From contig JAGXHD010000106.1 of NCBI GenBank assembly GCA_024636395.1, positions 1-8,424 of the forward strand: a stretch of DNA of 8,424 nt. Direction: 5' to 3'. A model generated the notes under the pieces. It was not told where the DNA came from. It saw only the letters and a program-made list of their open reading frames with translations, and did not search any database. The position numbers and the translations under genes are program-made. Source of the DNA: Sulfitobacter sp. (GTDB lineage: Bacteria > Pseudomonadota > Alphaproteobacteria > Rhodobacterales > Rhodobacteraceae). This document shows positions 1 to 6,743 of this stretch, piece by piece (within the stretch, counting starts at the first letter, position 1; every line of letters starts with the position of its first letter).

Positions 1-340
1 CCGCGGCACCGCCCAGCGAGTGCCCGATGAGCAGGCTTGGCGGCATGCCCTGGTCCTGCGCCCACGAGGCCGCAGCGACCAGATCACCGACGTTGCTCGA
101 GAACGACGTATTCGCGAATTCACCATCAGAATGACCAAGACCGGTGAAATCAAATCTCAACACGGCGATCCCCATCGCCGCAAGGCGCGCGGCGATCCTG
201 CGGGCGGCGGGGATGTCTTTGCCGCAGGTAAAGCAATGCGCAAAAATCGCCGTCGCCAGATGCGCCCCCTGTGGCATATCGAGACGCGCGGCCAGCGCGG
301 CACCGTCATGGCCGGGGAATGTGATGCGCTTAGCAACCAT
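1..340 (-). CDS. Alpha/beta hydrolase, N-terminal part (bifunctional hydrolase/OsmC type), truncated by window edge
   Basis: The reverse strand reads 113 codons from ATG at 338-340 to the left edge with no stop, so this is the N-terminal portion of a longer gene. Recognisable elements are FPGHDGAALAARLD (residues 8-21), AHCFTCGKDIPAARRIA (34-50), LRFDFTGLGHSDGEF (61-75) and the nucleophile elbow GHSLGG at 106-111, which makes Ser108 the expected nucleophile. This arrangement matches the cytoplasmic alpha/beta hydrolases that carry a C-terminal OsmC-like peroxide-reduction domain in many Rhodobacterales; the OsmC part would lie outside the window and is inferred. The start is supported by an AGGAG ribosome-binding site at 347-351, six bases upstream. 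It is transcribed divergently from the PLP-enzyme gene at 500, so 341-499 must hold both promoters. The substrate is unknown. The hydrolase fold is nearly certain; the OsmC fusion is likely. Confidence 0.9.
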   Translation of the reverse strand, partial: MVAKRITFPGHDGAALAARLDMPQGAHLATAIFAHCFTCGKDIPAARRIAARLAAMGIAVLRFDFTGLGHSDGEFANTSFSSNVGDLVAAASWAQDQGMPPSLLIGHSLGGAA

Positions 341-499
341 GGATGTCTCCTGTTCCCGACCAAGGTGACGCAGCGGGCAGGGTGGTACAAGGGGCTGTCA
401 CTATGTCTCACGGGGGTGTGACGGAATGTTTGCAAGGTCGCGCGTGCGGGCATAAACCGATGCCAGATACAACATCACCCCCCGCAGCGGAGCCTCCAC

Positions 500-1654
500 A
501 TGTCCCTCAAGAACCCGGCCAGCCTTCACCCCGCGACAATCGCAGCACAGGCAGGCGGCCTGCTTGACACGGGCACCGGGGGCGTCGTGCCGCCGATCCA
601 TCCTGCAACCACTTTCGTGCGGGATGAGGACTATGTGCCAACAGTGGATGGCAACGTCTATTCCCGCTCCCATGCGCCCAATGGCAGGATGGTCGAGCAG
701 GTACTGGCGCAGTTGGAAGGTGCTGCGGCGTCGATGGTGTTTCCCTCGGGCATGGCGGCTGTGGCGGCGGTATTCCGAACCCTACCTGCGGGAGCGTCAG
801 TTCTGGTGCAAAGCCAGATCTACTGGGGTACGACTGCGTGGATCCGCACCTTCTGCACCCGGCGCGATATTACGTTGGTCGAAGTGGAAGCCGCCGATGC
901 CGCAGCGTTCACCGCTGCCTGTGATGCCCACACGCCGGCACTCGCGTGGATCGAGACACCCTCCAACCCATGGCTGCGCATCGTGGACATCGCGGCCTGT
1001 GCCGATGCGGTGCACAGCGTTGGCGGCAAGCTCATCGCGGATATGACCACAGCCACGCCGGTGCTCACGCGAGGTTTGGCCTTTGGCGCCGATATCGTCA
1101 TGCATTCTGCGACCAAGGGGCTCAATGGGCATTCGGACGTGCTTGCCGGTGCGCTCTGTTGTGCCGATGCGGGCAGCGAGATGTGGCAGGCGATCCGGCT
1201 GGATCGCGATACTGCCGGTGCCGTGTTGGGACCGTTCGAGGCCTGGCTGCTGCTGCGCGGTATGCGCACGCTGCCCTTGCGGGTCGAGCGGATGTCGTCC
1301 AACGCGATGCGGCTGGCGGAATACCTCAATGATCATCCGGCGGTCGAGACGGTGCTCTATCCCGGTTTGCCCGCGCACGGGGGGCATGATTTGGCGACGC
1401 GGCAGATGACGGGAGGCTTTGGCCCATTGCTGTCGTTTGTCGTCAAGGGCGGTGCGCCTGCTGCGCTGGGGGCTGTCGCGCGATTGCAGCTGTTCCACCG
1501 GGCAACATCGCTGGGCGGCGTCGAGAGCCTGGTGGAGCACCGCCACACCATCGAGCCGCATACGGGCATTCCCGAAGGACTGCTGCGTCTGTCTGTCGGG
1601 ATCGAGAGCGCAGCGGATCTGATGGATGATCTGGGGCAGGCGCTGGGCCAATAG
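500..1654 (+). CDS. PLP-dependent trans-sulfuration enzyme family protein (cystathionine beta-lyase/gamma-synthase-like)
   Basis: A 384-residue cytoplasmic enzyme of the Cys/Met metabolism PLP family (fold type I), full length for the family. The PLP lysine is Lys206 in HSATKGLNGHSDV (202-214). Asp181, expected to contact the pyridine nitrogen, lies in ADMTTATPVLTRG (180-192). Other family elements are YSR (54-56), FPSGMAA (81-87), Tyr108 in the active-site strand, ETPSNP (152-157), SLGGVESL (337-344) and LLRLSVGIE (361-369). Family members catalyse beta- or gamma-elimination or replacement on cystathionine, cysteine, homocysteine or methionine; which one applies cannot be told from sequence. 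The usual N-[FW] after the Asp is M-T here, the usual Tyr after the PLP Lys is Gly207, and the N-P-T after YSR is replaced by APNGR, so a side activity or altered specificity is possible. GGAG at 489-492 supports the start. A weak promoter candidate is TTGCAA (430-435) with TAAACC (453-458), 17-base spacing. The DUF3445 gene follows after 30 bases. Confidence 0.92.
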   Translation: MSLKNPASLHPATIAAQAGGLLDTGTGGVVPPIHPATTFVRDEDYVPTVDGNVYSRSHAPNGRMVEQVLAQLEGAAASMVFPSGMAAVAAVFRTLPAGASVLVQSQIYWGTTAWIRTFCTRRDITLVEVEAADAAAFTAACDAHTPALAWIETPSNPWLRIVDIAACADAVHSVGGKLIADMTTATPVLTRGLAFGADIVMHSATKGLNGHSDVLAGALCCADAGSEMWQAIRLDRDTAGAVLGPFEAWLLLRGMRTLPLRVERMSSNAMRLAEYLNDHPAVETVLYPGLPAHGGHDLATRQMTGGFGPLLSFVVKGGAPAALGAVARLQLFHRATSLGGVESLVEHRHTIEPHTGIPEGLLRLSVGIESAADLMDDLGQALGQ

Positions 1655-1672
1655 CGATGCGTGCGCGGGAAT

Positions 1673-1679
1673 GAAGGAA
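1673..1679 (+). promoter_or_regulatory. Ribosome-binding site choosing the ATG at 1685
   Basis: GAAGGAA lies five bases before ATG 1685. An in-frame GTG at 1661 would add eight residues (VRGNEGTA) but has no good Shine-Dalgarno sequence in front of it, so the later ATG is preferred. Confidence 0.75.
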
Positions 1680-1684
1680 CCGCC

Positions 1685-2413
1685 ATGACGGTGATCGTTC
1701 AGAATACCCTGCCGCCCGAGATGGACGGCGAGACGGCGCTGCCCGGAATGGCACCAGCACGGGCCGATGACTGGCTGCGTTTGGATGATGCCTACGCCGC
1801 ACAGATGCAGCGGCGGCTGTCCTTGCTGGACGGACAACTTGATGACGTGCTTTGGATGGATTCGACGGCGCTGGACGCCGCGCTCGAAGTGTTGGAGGCG
1901 GCGCTCGGTGTATTGCCCGCGCTGGGCTTTACCATCGTTTCTGACAGGGTCACCTGCCCGGACGGTCGTATCGTTTCGCTCGACCGCGCCGCGCCGCTCC
2001 TGACGCTGGGACAGTTGGTGCAGGAGGATATCTGCCTGCTGCGCAAGCAGGGCGCGGAGCACGTGCTGGTGGGGGCAGTCTTGTGCTTTCCCGCCAGCTG
2101 GCGTCTGGCCGAGAAGGCGGGCAAGCCTTTGGTCGGCATCCATGAACCCGTTGTCGAATATGACACTGATCTGGCGCGCCGTGTGCAGCGGCTTTTCGAC
2201 GGGGTGCGGGCTGGGCGGCCTTTGTGGCGGTTCAACAGGCTTTGGTACGACGATCCCGAATTACATCAGCCGAGATCAGCCACCTCCCCGCGCCGGATCA
2301 GCCCCGACCGCGCGGCAGCGCCCTATATCAGGTCCGAGCGGCAATGCGTGGTCCGCATGCCGATCAGTGATGTCGTCGTCTTCTCTATCCACACCTACGT
2401 GGTGCGCACCTGA
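1685..2413 (+). CDS. DUF3445 protein, heme-dependent oxidative N-demethylase alpha-subunit-like
   Basis: A 242-residue soluble protein. The conserved blocks of the DUF3445 family are visible in order: VQEDICLL (112-119), a CFPASWRLAEKAGKPL core (134-149) continuing into GIHEPV (151-156), a region near RVQRLFDGVRAGRPLWRFN (166-184), RSERQCVVRMP (216-226) and a closing VVFSIHTYVV (231-240). The characterised family member is the catalytic alpha subunit of a heme-containing oxidative N-demethylase with a PAS-like fold; related subunits act in methylamine use. Here there is no reductase, ferredoxin or tetrahydrofolate-binding partner beside it, which those enzymes normally have, so the reaction is unknown and the name gives family only. 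The gene starts 30 bases after the stop of the PLP enzyme and probably shares its transcript. It ends five bases before the convergent broken gene at 2419. No signal peptide or membrane segment is seen. Confidence 0.82.
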   Translation: MTVIVQNTLPPEMDGETALPGMAPARADDWLRLDDAYAAQMQRRLSLLDGQLDDVLWMDSTALDAALEVLEAALGVLPALGFTIVSDRVTCPDGRIVSLDRAAPLLTLGQLVQEDICLLRKQGAEHVLVGAVLCFPASWRLAEKAGKPLVGIHEPVVEYDTDLARRVQRLFDGVRAGRPLWRFNRLWYDDPELHQPRSATSPRRISPDRAAAPYIRSERQCVVRMPISDVVVFSIHTYVVRT

Positions 2414-2418
2414 TCCCG

Positions 2419-2843
2419 CTACGTCGGTCCGACGACCCTATGAGGCTGGCCGTCCGAGGTTTTTTGCGGTGTCTCACGGCGGGCAGCGATGGTGCAGTTT
2501 ACCTGACGGCGCAGGGCGCTGGAATGTTCTGACGCCACCATATTTACCGGAGCGTCGAACCGAGCCGTCAGGGCACAGTAACTGGATGAGGCGACCTCTG
2601 CCGCTTCCACGGTGCCGGTAAGGAATGGCCCAGATAGCGGCGGCTGACGCGCTGGCCGGTATGCCAATGCACCGGTGCCACGTCCGCCTTGGCGGCAAGC
2701 GTGTTTCATCCGCGGACGCCCCATTGGTGGGCCACGGTTTCCAGCCCGCTGGCTTGGATCATCTGCGTGCCTCGGGCAGCCAGATTGATGCGCAGCCGTT
2801 TTGCCTGTGCTTTAAGTTCATTGCGGGAAGGAGGTTGTGTCAT
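2419..2843 (-). pseudogene. Broken small Glyoxalase_8-like gene (in-frame stop plus one-base deletion)
   Basis: The reverse strand from ATG 2841-2843 begins MTQPPSRNELKAQAKRL and runs to AHQWGVRG, then meets TGA at 2706-2708. The same frame continues after the stop with NTLAAKADVAPVHWHTGQ and RVSRRYLGHS. At about 2620-2621 the frame must shift by one base to recover TGTVEAAE, then RFDAPVNMV, SALRRQVNCTI and a KTSDGQPH end, stopping with TAG at 2419-2421. From memory, the intact family has RDWNTL where this has RG-stop-NTL, and GHPFTGTV where this has GHS then a shift, so a Trp codon probably became TGA and one T was lost. Repaired, the product would be about 141 residues, resembling the small proteins labelled glyoxalase superfamily (Glyoxalase_8). 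Their function is not established. GGAG at 2852-2855 is a surviving ribosome-binding site. The family assignment is moderately sure; the two lesions are directly visible. Confidence 0.72.
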
Positions 2844-2953
2844 GTCCGCCACTCCAATCGCTTGGGATACTGGCGTCCGCATTGCCGCGCTCCCCACGTA
2901 TCGGTGTTTTTGGGAACTTTGGACGAGTACGTAGGGCTTCACAGGGGTGCGGA

Positions 2954-2976
2954 CGGCAGGGGCCTACCCCTTGCCG
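2954..2976. other. Bulged hairpin in the gap between the transglycosylase terminator and the pseudogene
   Basis: An inverted repeat of CGGCAGGGG against CCCCTTGCCG forms a nine-pair stem with one bulged base and a four-base loop. No T-run follows on either strand, so it is not a typical terminator. The surrounding stretch 2844-2999 shows no gene I can support. Confidence 0.4.
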
Positions 2977-2999
2977 AGAAATTGGGCGCAGGAGGCCAC

Positions 3000-3040
3000 A
3001 AATAAAAGACCCCGACACGCATGGACGCGCGCCGGGGTCT
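3000..3040 (-). terminator. Rho-independent terminator of the lytic transglycosylase gene
   Basis: On the reverse strand AGACCCCG (3040-3033) pairs with CGGGGTCT (3014-3007). The stem extends inward by six further pairs, two of them G-T, around a six-base loop, and is followed by TTTATTT (3006-3000). It begins 34 bases after the stop codon of the gene ending at 3075. Confidence 0.9.
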
Positions 3041-3074
3041 GGAAACGGGTTTGATGCAGCACGGCGGGGCAGAT

Positions 3075-3881
3075 TTAGCCGTCGATCCGCGCGCCCATGA
3101 TGGCAATCGCCTGCTGGTAAACTGTCGCCGCATTCCATTGCTTGATCACGGCGAAATTAGGCTGGCCTTCCTGATAGCCTTGTCCCGGACGCCAACCCTT
3201 GGAGCGCAGGAAGTTGGCTGTGGAGGCCATCGCATCGGTCTGGTTGTAGAGGTCCACACGCCCGTCGCCATTGCCGTCAACGCCGTAGCGCTTGGCGTTC
3301 CCGGGCAGGAACTGCGTATGCCCCAACTCACCGTGTGCTGCGCCCTTGGTGCTGCCCGTGATCGTCCCCTGATCGACGAGAAGCAGCGCGCCGATGGCAT
3401 GCGGCACGAAGAAATCCGAGCGGCGGCAATCATAGGCAAGCGTGGTGATTGCAGAGATGACCGAGGTATTACCCATAAAGCCGCCAAATCCGGTTTCCAT
3501 TCCGTGGATCGCGATAAGCACGCCCGCAGGCACCCCATACTGGCGTTCAAGCGAGGCATAGAAATTCGCATTTTGCGCCTTGCGCTTGTGGCCCTGACTT
3601 ACGATCGTGTTGGCGCCGCGCACTTCCATGAACTTGTCGAGGGAGTAGCGAAAGGATTTCTGGTTCCGATCTGCCTGGATTGTGGCGGTGGCGTATTGCG
3701 CACCGGCCAAAGCATCGAGCCCGCGCTGCCGGACGCCGGCCTGCTGGGCCTCGGTGGCGAATGCCGCCTTCCACGCGTTGAAGCCGCCGGAACCGTTGCC
3801 GCACTGCGCGGCCATGACGGGGGCTGCAAGCACACAGAGTGCTGTCGTCGCGATGGCGATCTTTCTACCTAAAAACATCAT
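3075..3881 (-). CDS. Lytic murein transglycosylase, MltB/SLT_2 type, secreted
   Basis: A 268-residue protein expected to cleave the MurNAc-GlcNAc bond of peptidoglycan in the periplasm, giving 1,6-anhydro ends. Residues 1-24 form a signal peptide (GRKIAIATTALCVLAAPVMA, cleavage expected after Ala24); there is no lipobox, so it is probably soluble rather than lipid-anchored. The MltB-type catalytic domain fills the rest: IHGMETGFGGFMGN (125-138) carries the expected catalytic Glu129, followed by SAITTLAYDCRRSDFF (143-158), GELGHTQFLPGNAKRYGVDG (184-203) and the end block DAMASTANFLRSKGW (216-230). DGNGDGRVDL (202-211) resembles the calcium-binding loop of MltB. The mature protein has two cysteines, Cys27 and Cys152, which could pair. 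It lacks the C-terminal peptidoglycan-binding domain of the longer 350-450-residue members. The start has GAGGAA at 3888-3893; Met2 is also possible. It is a single-gene unit, divergent from the methyltransferase. Confidence 0.92.
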   Translation of the reverse strand: MMFLGRKIAIATTALCVLAAPVMAAQCGNGSGGFNAWKAAFATEAQQAGVRQRGLDALAGAQYATATIQADRNQKSFRYSLDKFMEVRGANTIVSQGHKRKAQNANFYASLERQYGVPAGVLIAIHGMETGFGGFMGNTSVISAITTLAYDCRRSDFFVPHAIGALLLVDQGTITGSTKGAAHGELGHTQFLPGNAKRYGVDGNGDGRVDLYNQTDAMASTANFLRSKGWRPGQGYQEGQPNFAVIKQWNAATVYQQAIAIMGARIDG

Positions 3882-3910
3882 TTACCATTCCTCATAATAA
3901 ATTTTTATGG

Positions 3911-3938
3911 ACGATACCGTAGTTGTCTGGACTTGCAA
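3911..3938 (-). promoter_or_regulatory. Possible promoter for the lytic transglycosylase gene
   Basis: On the reverse strand TTGCAA (3938-3933) and TATCGT (3916-3911) are spaced by 16 bases and lie about 30 bases before the start codon. The match to a sigma-70-like promoter is partial (four of six bases in each box), so this is tentative. Confidence 0.3.
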
Positions 3939-4083
3939 GTGATGTCGGCTCCGCCGGTCTGTGCCCTGTTAAGATGGGGCTGGCCCACCGCTCTGCTGTG
4001 CTTGCTTTTTGCGGTGCTGAAACCTAGCGTAGCGAATGAATCAACCCGTAGTTTTACTTTTTTCTTTCGAAGGATAGCCCTCC

Positions 4084-4848
4084 ATGACAGTCGCGACGCT
4101 CGATAATACGGTCACATGGGATCATAGCGCCTGGAACCAGCATACTCCTTCCGAAGTGAAGTTCTGGGACCAGTGGATCATGAAAGAAGGCCACCATTGG
4201 CCGGAGGATTACAAGCGCCGCACAGATCCTCAGGCGCCTGTGACGCAATTGATGCTCGATCTGATCGGGGAATTGGACGTGGACCTCGCAGCGCCTTTGC
4301 AGATCATGGACATCGGATCGGGGCCGCTGTCGTATGTCGGCTATGTTCACGACAAATTCGCCATTGATCTAACGGTCGTGGATCCATTGGCGGATGAATA
4401 TAACCGCCTGCTAGATCAGGCAAATGTGGTGGATGTCCCGCGTCCGCAGCCGGGGTACTTCGAGACAGCGCTCGCTACCTGCGGCGAAAACAGTTTCGAT
4501 GCAGTCTGGTGCTTCAACTCGTTGGACCATTCCATCGATCCCGTGCACGGATTGTTCAATCTGCTTTCAGTGGTGAAGATCGGGGGCAGCCTAGTCCTGA
4601 GCTTCCATCCAAACGAAGCTGAGCAAGGGGATTACGGCGGTTTGCACCAGTGGAACCTCGATGTTGACGGGGAGGGACTGCTGCTCAACCAGAAGGGAAA
4701 ACAAATGCGCCTCCAAGGATTGATCGCTCAGCAAAAAGTGGTCAAGCGGATCGACTACAACGCCAAAACCGGGGTCAAAAAGGAACGGGTTACATACCTG
4801 ATCAAAAAGACAGCCAATGTTAATTTGTCTCAGGCGCTTCTGACCTGA
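4084..4848 (+). CDS. Class I SAM-dependent methyltransferase, substrate unknown
   Basis: A 254-residue cytoplasmic protein with the Rossmann-like methyltransferase motifs in order: motif I IMDIGSGPLSYVG (74-86) for SAM binding, an acidic end of strand beta2 at TVVDP (97-101, Asp100 expected to bind the ribose), FDAVWCFNSLDH (138-149) as motif IV, and GGSLVLSFHPNE (167-178) as the following strand. The N-terminal 70 residues, including WNQHTPSEVKFWDQWI (17-32), and the Lys-rich C-terminus (221-243) are not diagnostic to me. Similar stand-alone enzymes occur near polysaccharide genes, but nothing here points to a substrate. A GAAGGA site at 4069-4074 supports the start. The gene is single, with a terminator 47 bases after its stop. 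Its base composition is unlike its neighbours: 4141-4200 has 30 G+C of 60, against 41 of 60 at 1261-1320 in the PLP-enzyme gene, and Lys codons are frequent near the end, hinting at acquisition by transfer. Confidence 0.85.
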   Translation: MTVATLDNTVTWDHSAWNQHTPSEVKFWDQWIMKEGHHWPEDYKRRTDPQAPVTQLMLDLIGELDVDLAAPLQIMDIGSGPLSYVGYVHDKFAIDLTVVDPLADEYNRLLDQANVVDVPRPQPGYFETALATCGENSFDAVWCFNSLDHSIDPVHGLFNLLSVVKIGGSLVLSFHPNEAEQGDYGGLHQWNLDVDGEGLLLNQKGKQMRLQGLIAQQKVVKRIDYNAKTGVKKERVTYLIKKTANVNLSQALLT

Positions 4849-4895
4849 TCGCATGTCGGGGCGGTTGCCGACGCATGGCCGCCTTTGAGACAGAA

Positions 4896-4927
4896 AAAGG
4901 CGCCCTGTTACGGGCGCCTTTCATTTT
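4896..4927. terminator. Bidirectional rho-independent terminator between the methyltransferase and glnA
   Basis: AAAGGCGCCC (4896-4905) and GGGCGCCTTT (4912-4921) form a ten-pair stem with loop TGTTAC. On the plus strand a CATTTTT tract follows; on the minus strand the stem runs into TTTTTCTG. It therefore can end transcription of both convergent genes, 47 bases after one stop codon and 21 bases after the other. Confidence 0.92.
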
Positions 4928-4942
4928 TGTCAGCGTGACGGA

Positions 4943-6349
4943 TCAGCAGCTGTAATACATGCCGAATTCGACTGGGTGGGGTGTGTGCTCGTAGGTGTGC
5001 ACTTCTTCCATCTTCAGTCCGATGTAGCCCTCGATCTGGTCGCGTGTGAATACGTCACCGGCCAGAAGATAATCCATGTCCTTCTGCAACTCATCGAGCG
5101 CTTCGCGCAGGGAGCCGCAGACAGTCGGGATACCGGCCAGCTCTTCAGCGGGCAGATCATAGAGGTTCTTGTCCATCGCCTCACCCGGATCGATCTTGTT
5201 CTTGATCCCGTCAAGGCCTGCCATCAGCAGGGCGGCAAAGCACAGATAAGGGTTGGCGCTTGGATCTGGGAAGCGAGCCTCGACACGCTTCGCCTTAGGG
5301 GATTCTGTCCACGGAATACGAACGCAGCCCGAACGGTTGCGCGCGGAATAGGCGCGCAGAACGGGAGCTTCGAACCCGGGGATCAGGCGCTTGTAGCTGT
5401 TCGTGCCAGGGTTGGTGAAGGCGTTGAGCGATTTTGCGTGGGTCAGAATGCCCCCGATGAAATAGAGCGCTTCCTGAGACAGATCCGCGTATTTGTCGCC
5501 CGCAAAGAGCGGCTTGCCGTCTTTCCAGATCGACATGTTCACGTGCATGCCCGAGCCGTTGTCGCCGTAAATGGGCTTTGGCATGAAGGTCGCAGATTTG
5601 CCGTAGGCATGGGCCACGTTGTGGATCACGTATTTGTACTTTTGGAGCTCGTCCGCTTGGTGGGTCAGCGTGCCGAAGATCAAACCCAGCTCGTGCTGGC
5701 ACGAGGCGACCTCGTGGTGGTGCTTGTCGACCTTCATGCCCAGACGCTTCATGGTCGAGAGCATCTCGCCGCGCAGATCCTGCGCCTCATCCGTTGGGTT
5801 CACGGGAAAATAGCCGCCCTTCAGGCCGGGGCGGTGTCCCATGTTGCCCATCTCGTAATCTGTGTCGGTGTTCCAAGAGGCGTCGGACGCGTCAACTTCG
5901 TACGATACCTTATTGATGCTGTTGGAGTACTTCACGTTATCGAACAGAAAGAACTCCGCTTCGGGGCCGAAATAAGCCGTGTCGCCGATACCGGAGGAGA
6001 CGAGGTAGGCTTCGGCTTTTTGTGCCGTGCCGCGCGGGTCGCGCTCGTAGGATTCGCCTGTGTCTGGCTCGACAATCGAGCAGTGGAGGCAGAGTGTTTT
6101 CTCGGCATAGAACGGATCGACGTACGCAGTGGACACGTCAGGCATCAATTTCATGTCGGATGCTTCGATGGATTTCCAGCCCGCGATGGAGGAGCCGTCA
6201 AACATGAAGCCCTCCTCAAGGAAGTCTTCATCGACCAGATCCTGAACGATGGTAACGTGCTGCAACTTGCCGCGCGTGTCGGTAAAGCGGATATCGATGT
6301 ACTCGATGTCCTCGTCTTTGATGCGTTTCAACAGGTCTGCGTTGCTCAT
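4943..6349 (-). CDS. glnA: Glutamine synthetase type I
   Basis: A 468-residue cytoplasmic enzyme, the standard length for the bacterial GSI dodecamer, making glutamine from glutamate, ammonia and ATP. Visible signatures are FDGSSIAGW (50-58), FGPEAEFFLFD (127-137) with metal ligands Glu130 and Glu132, DKHHHEVASCQHELG (208-222) with Glu213 and Glu220, YGDNGSGMHVN (261-271) with His269, NSYKRLIPGFEAPV (317-330) and RIPW with EARFPDPSANPY (357-368). Tyr397 in NLYDLP is at the position of the E. coli adenylylation site, so control by GlnE is expected. The start is set by AAGGA at 6357-6361, seven bases upstream; the leader contains three ATAAG units, giving two overlapping AAGGA motifs. It follows glnB by 42 bases and is almost certainly co-transcribed with it. 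No defect is seen. Confidence 0.98.
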   Translation of the reverse strand: MSNADLLKRIKDEDIEYIDIRFTDTRGKLQHVTIVQDLVDEDFLEEGFMFDGSSIAGWKSIEASDMKLMPDVSTAYVDPFYAEKTLCLHCSIVEPDTGESYERDPRGTAQKAEAYLVSSGIGDTAYFGPEAEFFLFDNVKYSNSINKVSYEVDASDASWNTDTDYEMGNMGHRPGLKGGYFPVNPTDEAQDLRGEMLSTMKRLGMKVDKHHHEVASCQHELGLIFGTLTHQADELQKYKYVIHNVAHAYGKSATFMPKPIYGDNGSGMHVNMSIWKDGKPLFAGDKYADLSQEALYFIGGILTHAKSLNAFTNPGTNSYKRLIPGFEAPVLRAYSARNRSGCVRIPWTESPKAKRVEARFPDPSANPYLCFAALLMAGLDGIKNKIDPGEAMDKNLYDLPAEELAGIPTVCGSLREALDELQKDMDYLLAGDVFTRDQIEGYIGLKMEEVHTYEHTPHPVEFGMYYSC

Positions 6350-6391
6350 GGCGGTGTCCTTATCCTTATAACTTATCGTTCTGGTTGTGTT

Positions 6392-6730
6392 TTAGAGAGC
6401 GTCTGAACCGGTCTCGCCGGTGCGGATCCGAATTGTCTGCTCGACGGGGGTCACGAAAATTTTGCCATCACCGATTTTCTCGGTCTTGGCCGCATTCACA
6501 ATCGCCTCGATCGCAGCATCCACCTGATCGTCGTCGAGGACAATCTCGACTTTCACTTTGGGTAGGAAATCGACCACGTATTCTGCGCCACGGTAAAGTT
6601 CGGTATGGCCCTTCTGTCTGCCAAAACCTTTGACTTCAATTACGGAGAGGCCCTGTACACCAACGTCCTGAAGAGCTTCCTTCACTTCGTCGAGTTTGAA
6701 TGGCTTGATGATCGCTTCGATCTTTTTCAC
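6392..6730 (-). CDS. glnB: Nitrogen regulatory protein PII
   Basis: A 112-residue trimeric signal protein that reads 2-oxoglutarate and ATP/ADP and reports nitrogen status to GlnE/GlnD-linked control of glutamine synthetase and to NtrB. The N-terminal strand MKKIEAIIKPFKLDEVKEAL is canonical. The T-loop runs from GRQKGHTELYRGAEY (37-51) and ends in Tyr51, the uridylylation site. The C-terminal signature IGDGKIFVTPVEQTIRIRTGE (86-106) is intact. The start codon is GTG (6728-6730), not ATG: it gives exactly the family N-terminus and has GGGAGG at 6738-6743. It could equally be called GlnK by sequence, but the glnA partner downstream and absence of amtB nearby favour GlnB. The 317-base region upstream carries a 7-base-arm palindrome and a tandem repeat (listed separately), both candidate control elements. 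Confidence 0.97.
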   Translation of the reverse strand: MKKIEAIIKPFKLDEVKEALQDVGVQGLSVIEVKGFGRQKGHTELYRGAEYVVDFLPKVKVEIVLDDDQVDAAIEAIVNAAKTEKIGDGKIFVTPVEQTIRIRTGETGSDAL

Positions 6731-6737
6731 ACACGTG

Positions 6738-6743
6738 CCTCCC
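6738..6743 (-). promoter_or_regulatory. Strong ribosome-binding site fixing the GTG start of glnB
   Basis: GGGAGG on the reverse strand, seven bases before GTG 6730-6728. No in-frame ATG lies close by that would preserve the PII N-terminus. Confidence 0.85.

Noticed and set aside
797..2143. Long open frame on the minus strand opposite the PLP-enzyme and DUF3445 genes
   Set aside because: It has no recognisable protein character, is rich in Gln, His and Arg as expected for an antisense shadow in high-G+C DNA, and spans two well-supported genes.
2706..2708. TGA read as an amino acid (recoding) in the Glyoxalase_8-like gene
   Set aside because: A second lesion, the one-base loss near 2620, also breaks the gene, so plain decay explains both.
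4976..6406. 476-codon open frame on the plus strand opposite glnA
   Set aside because: It mirrors the codon structure of glnA, which is unmistakable on the other strand; no family resemblance is seen.
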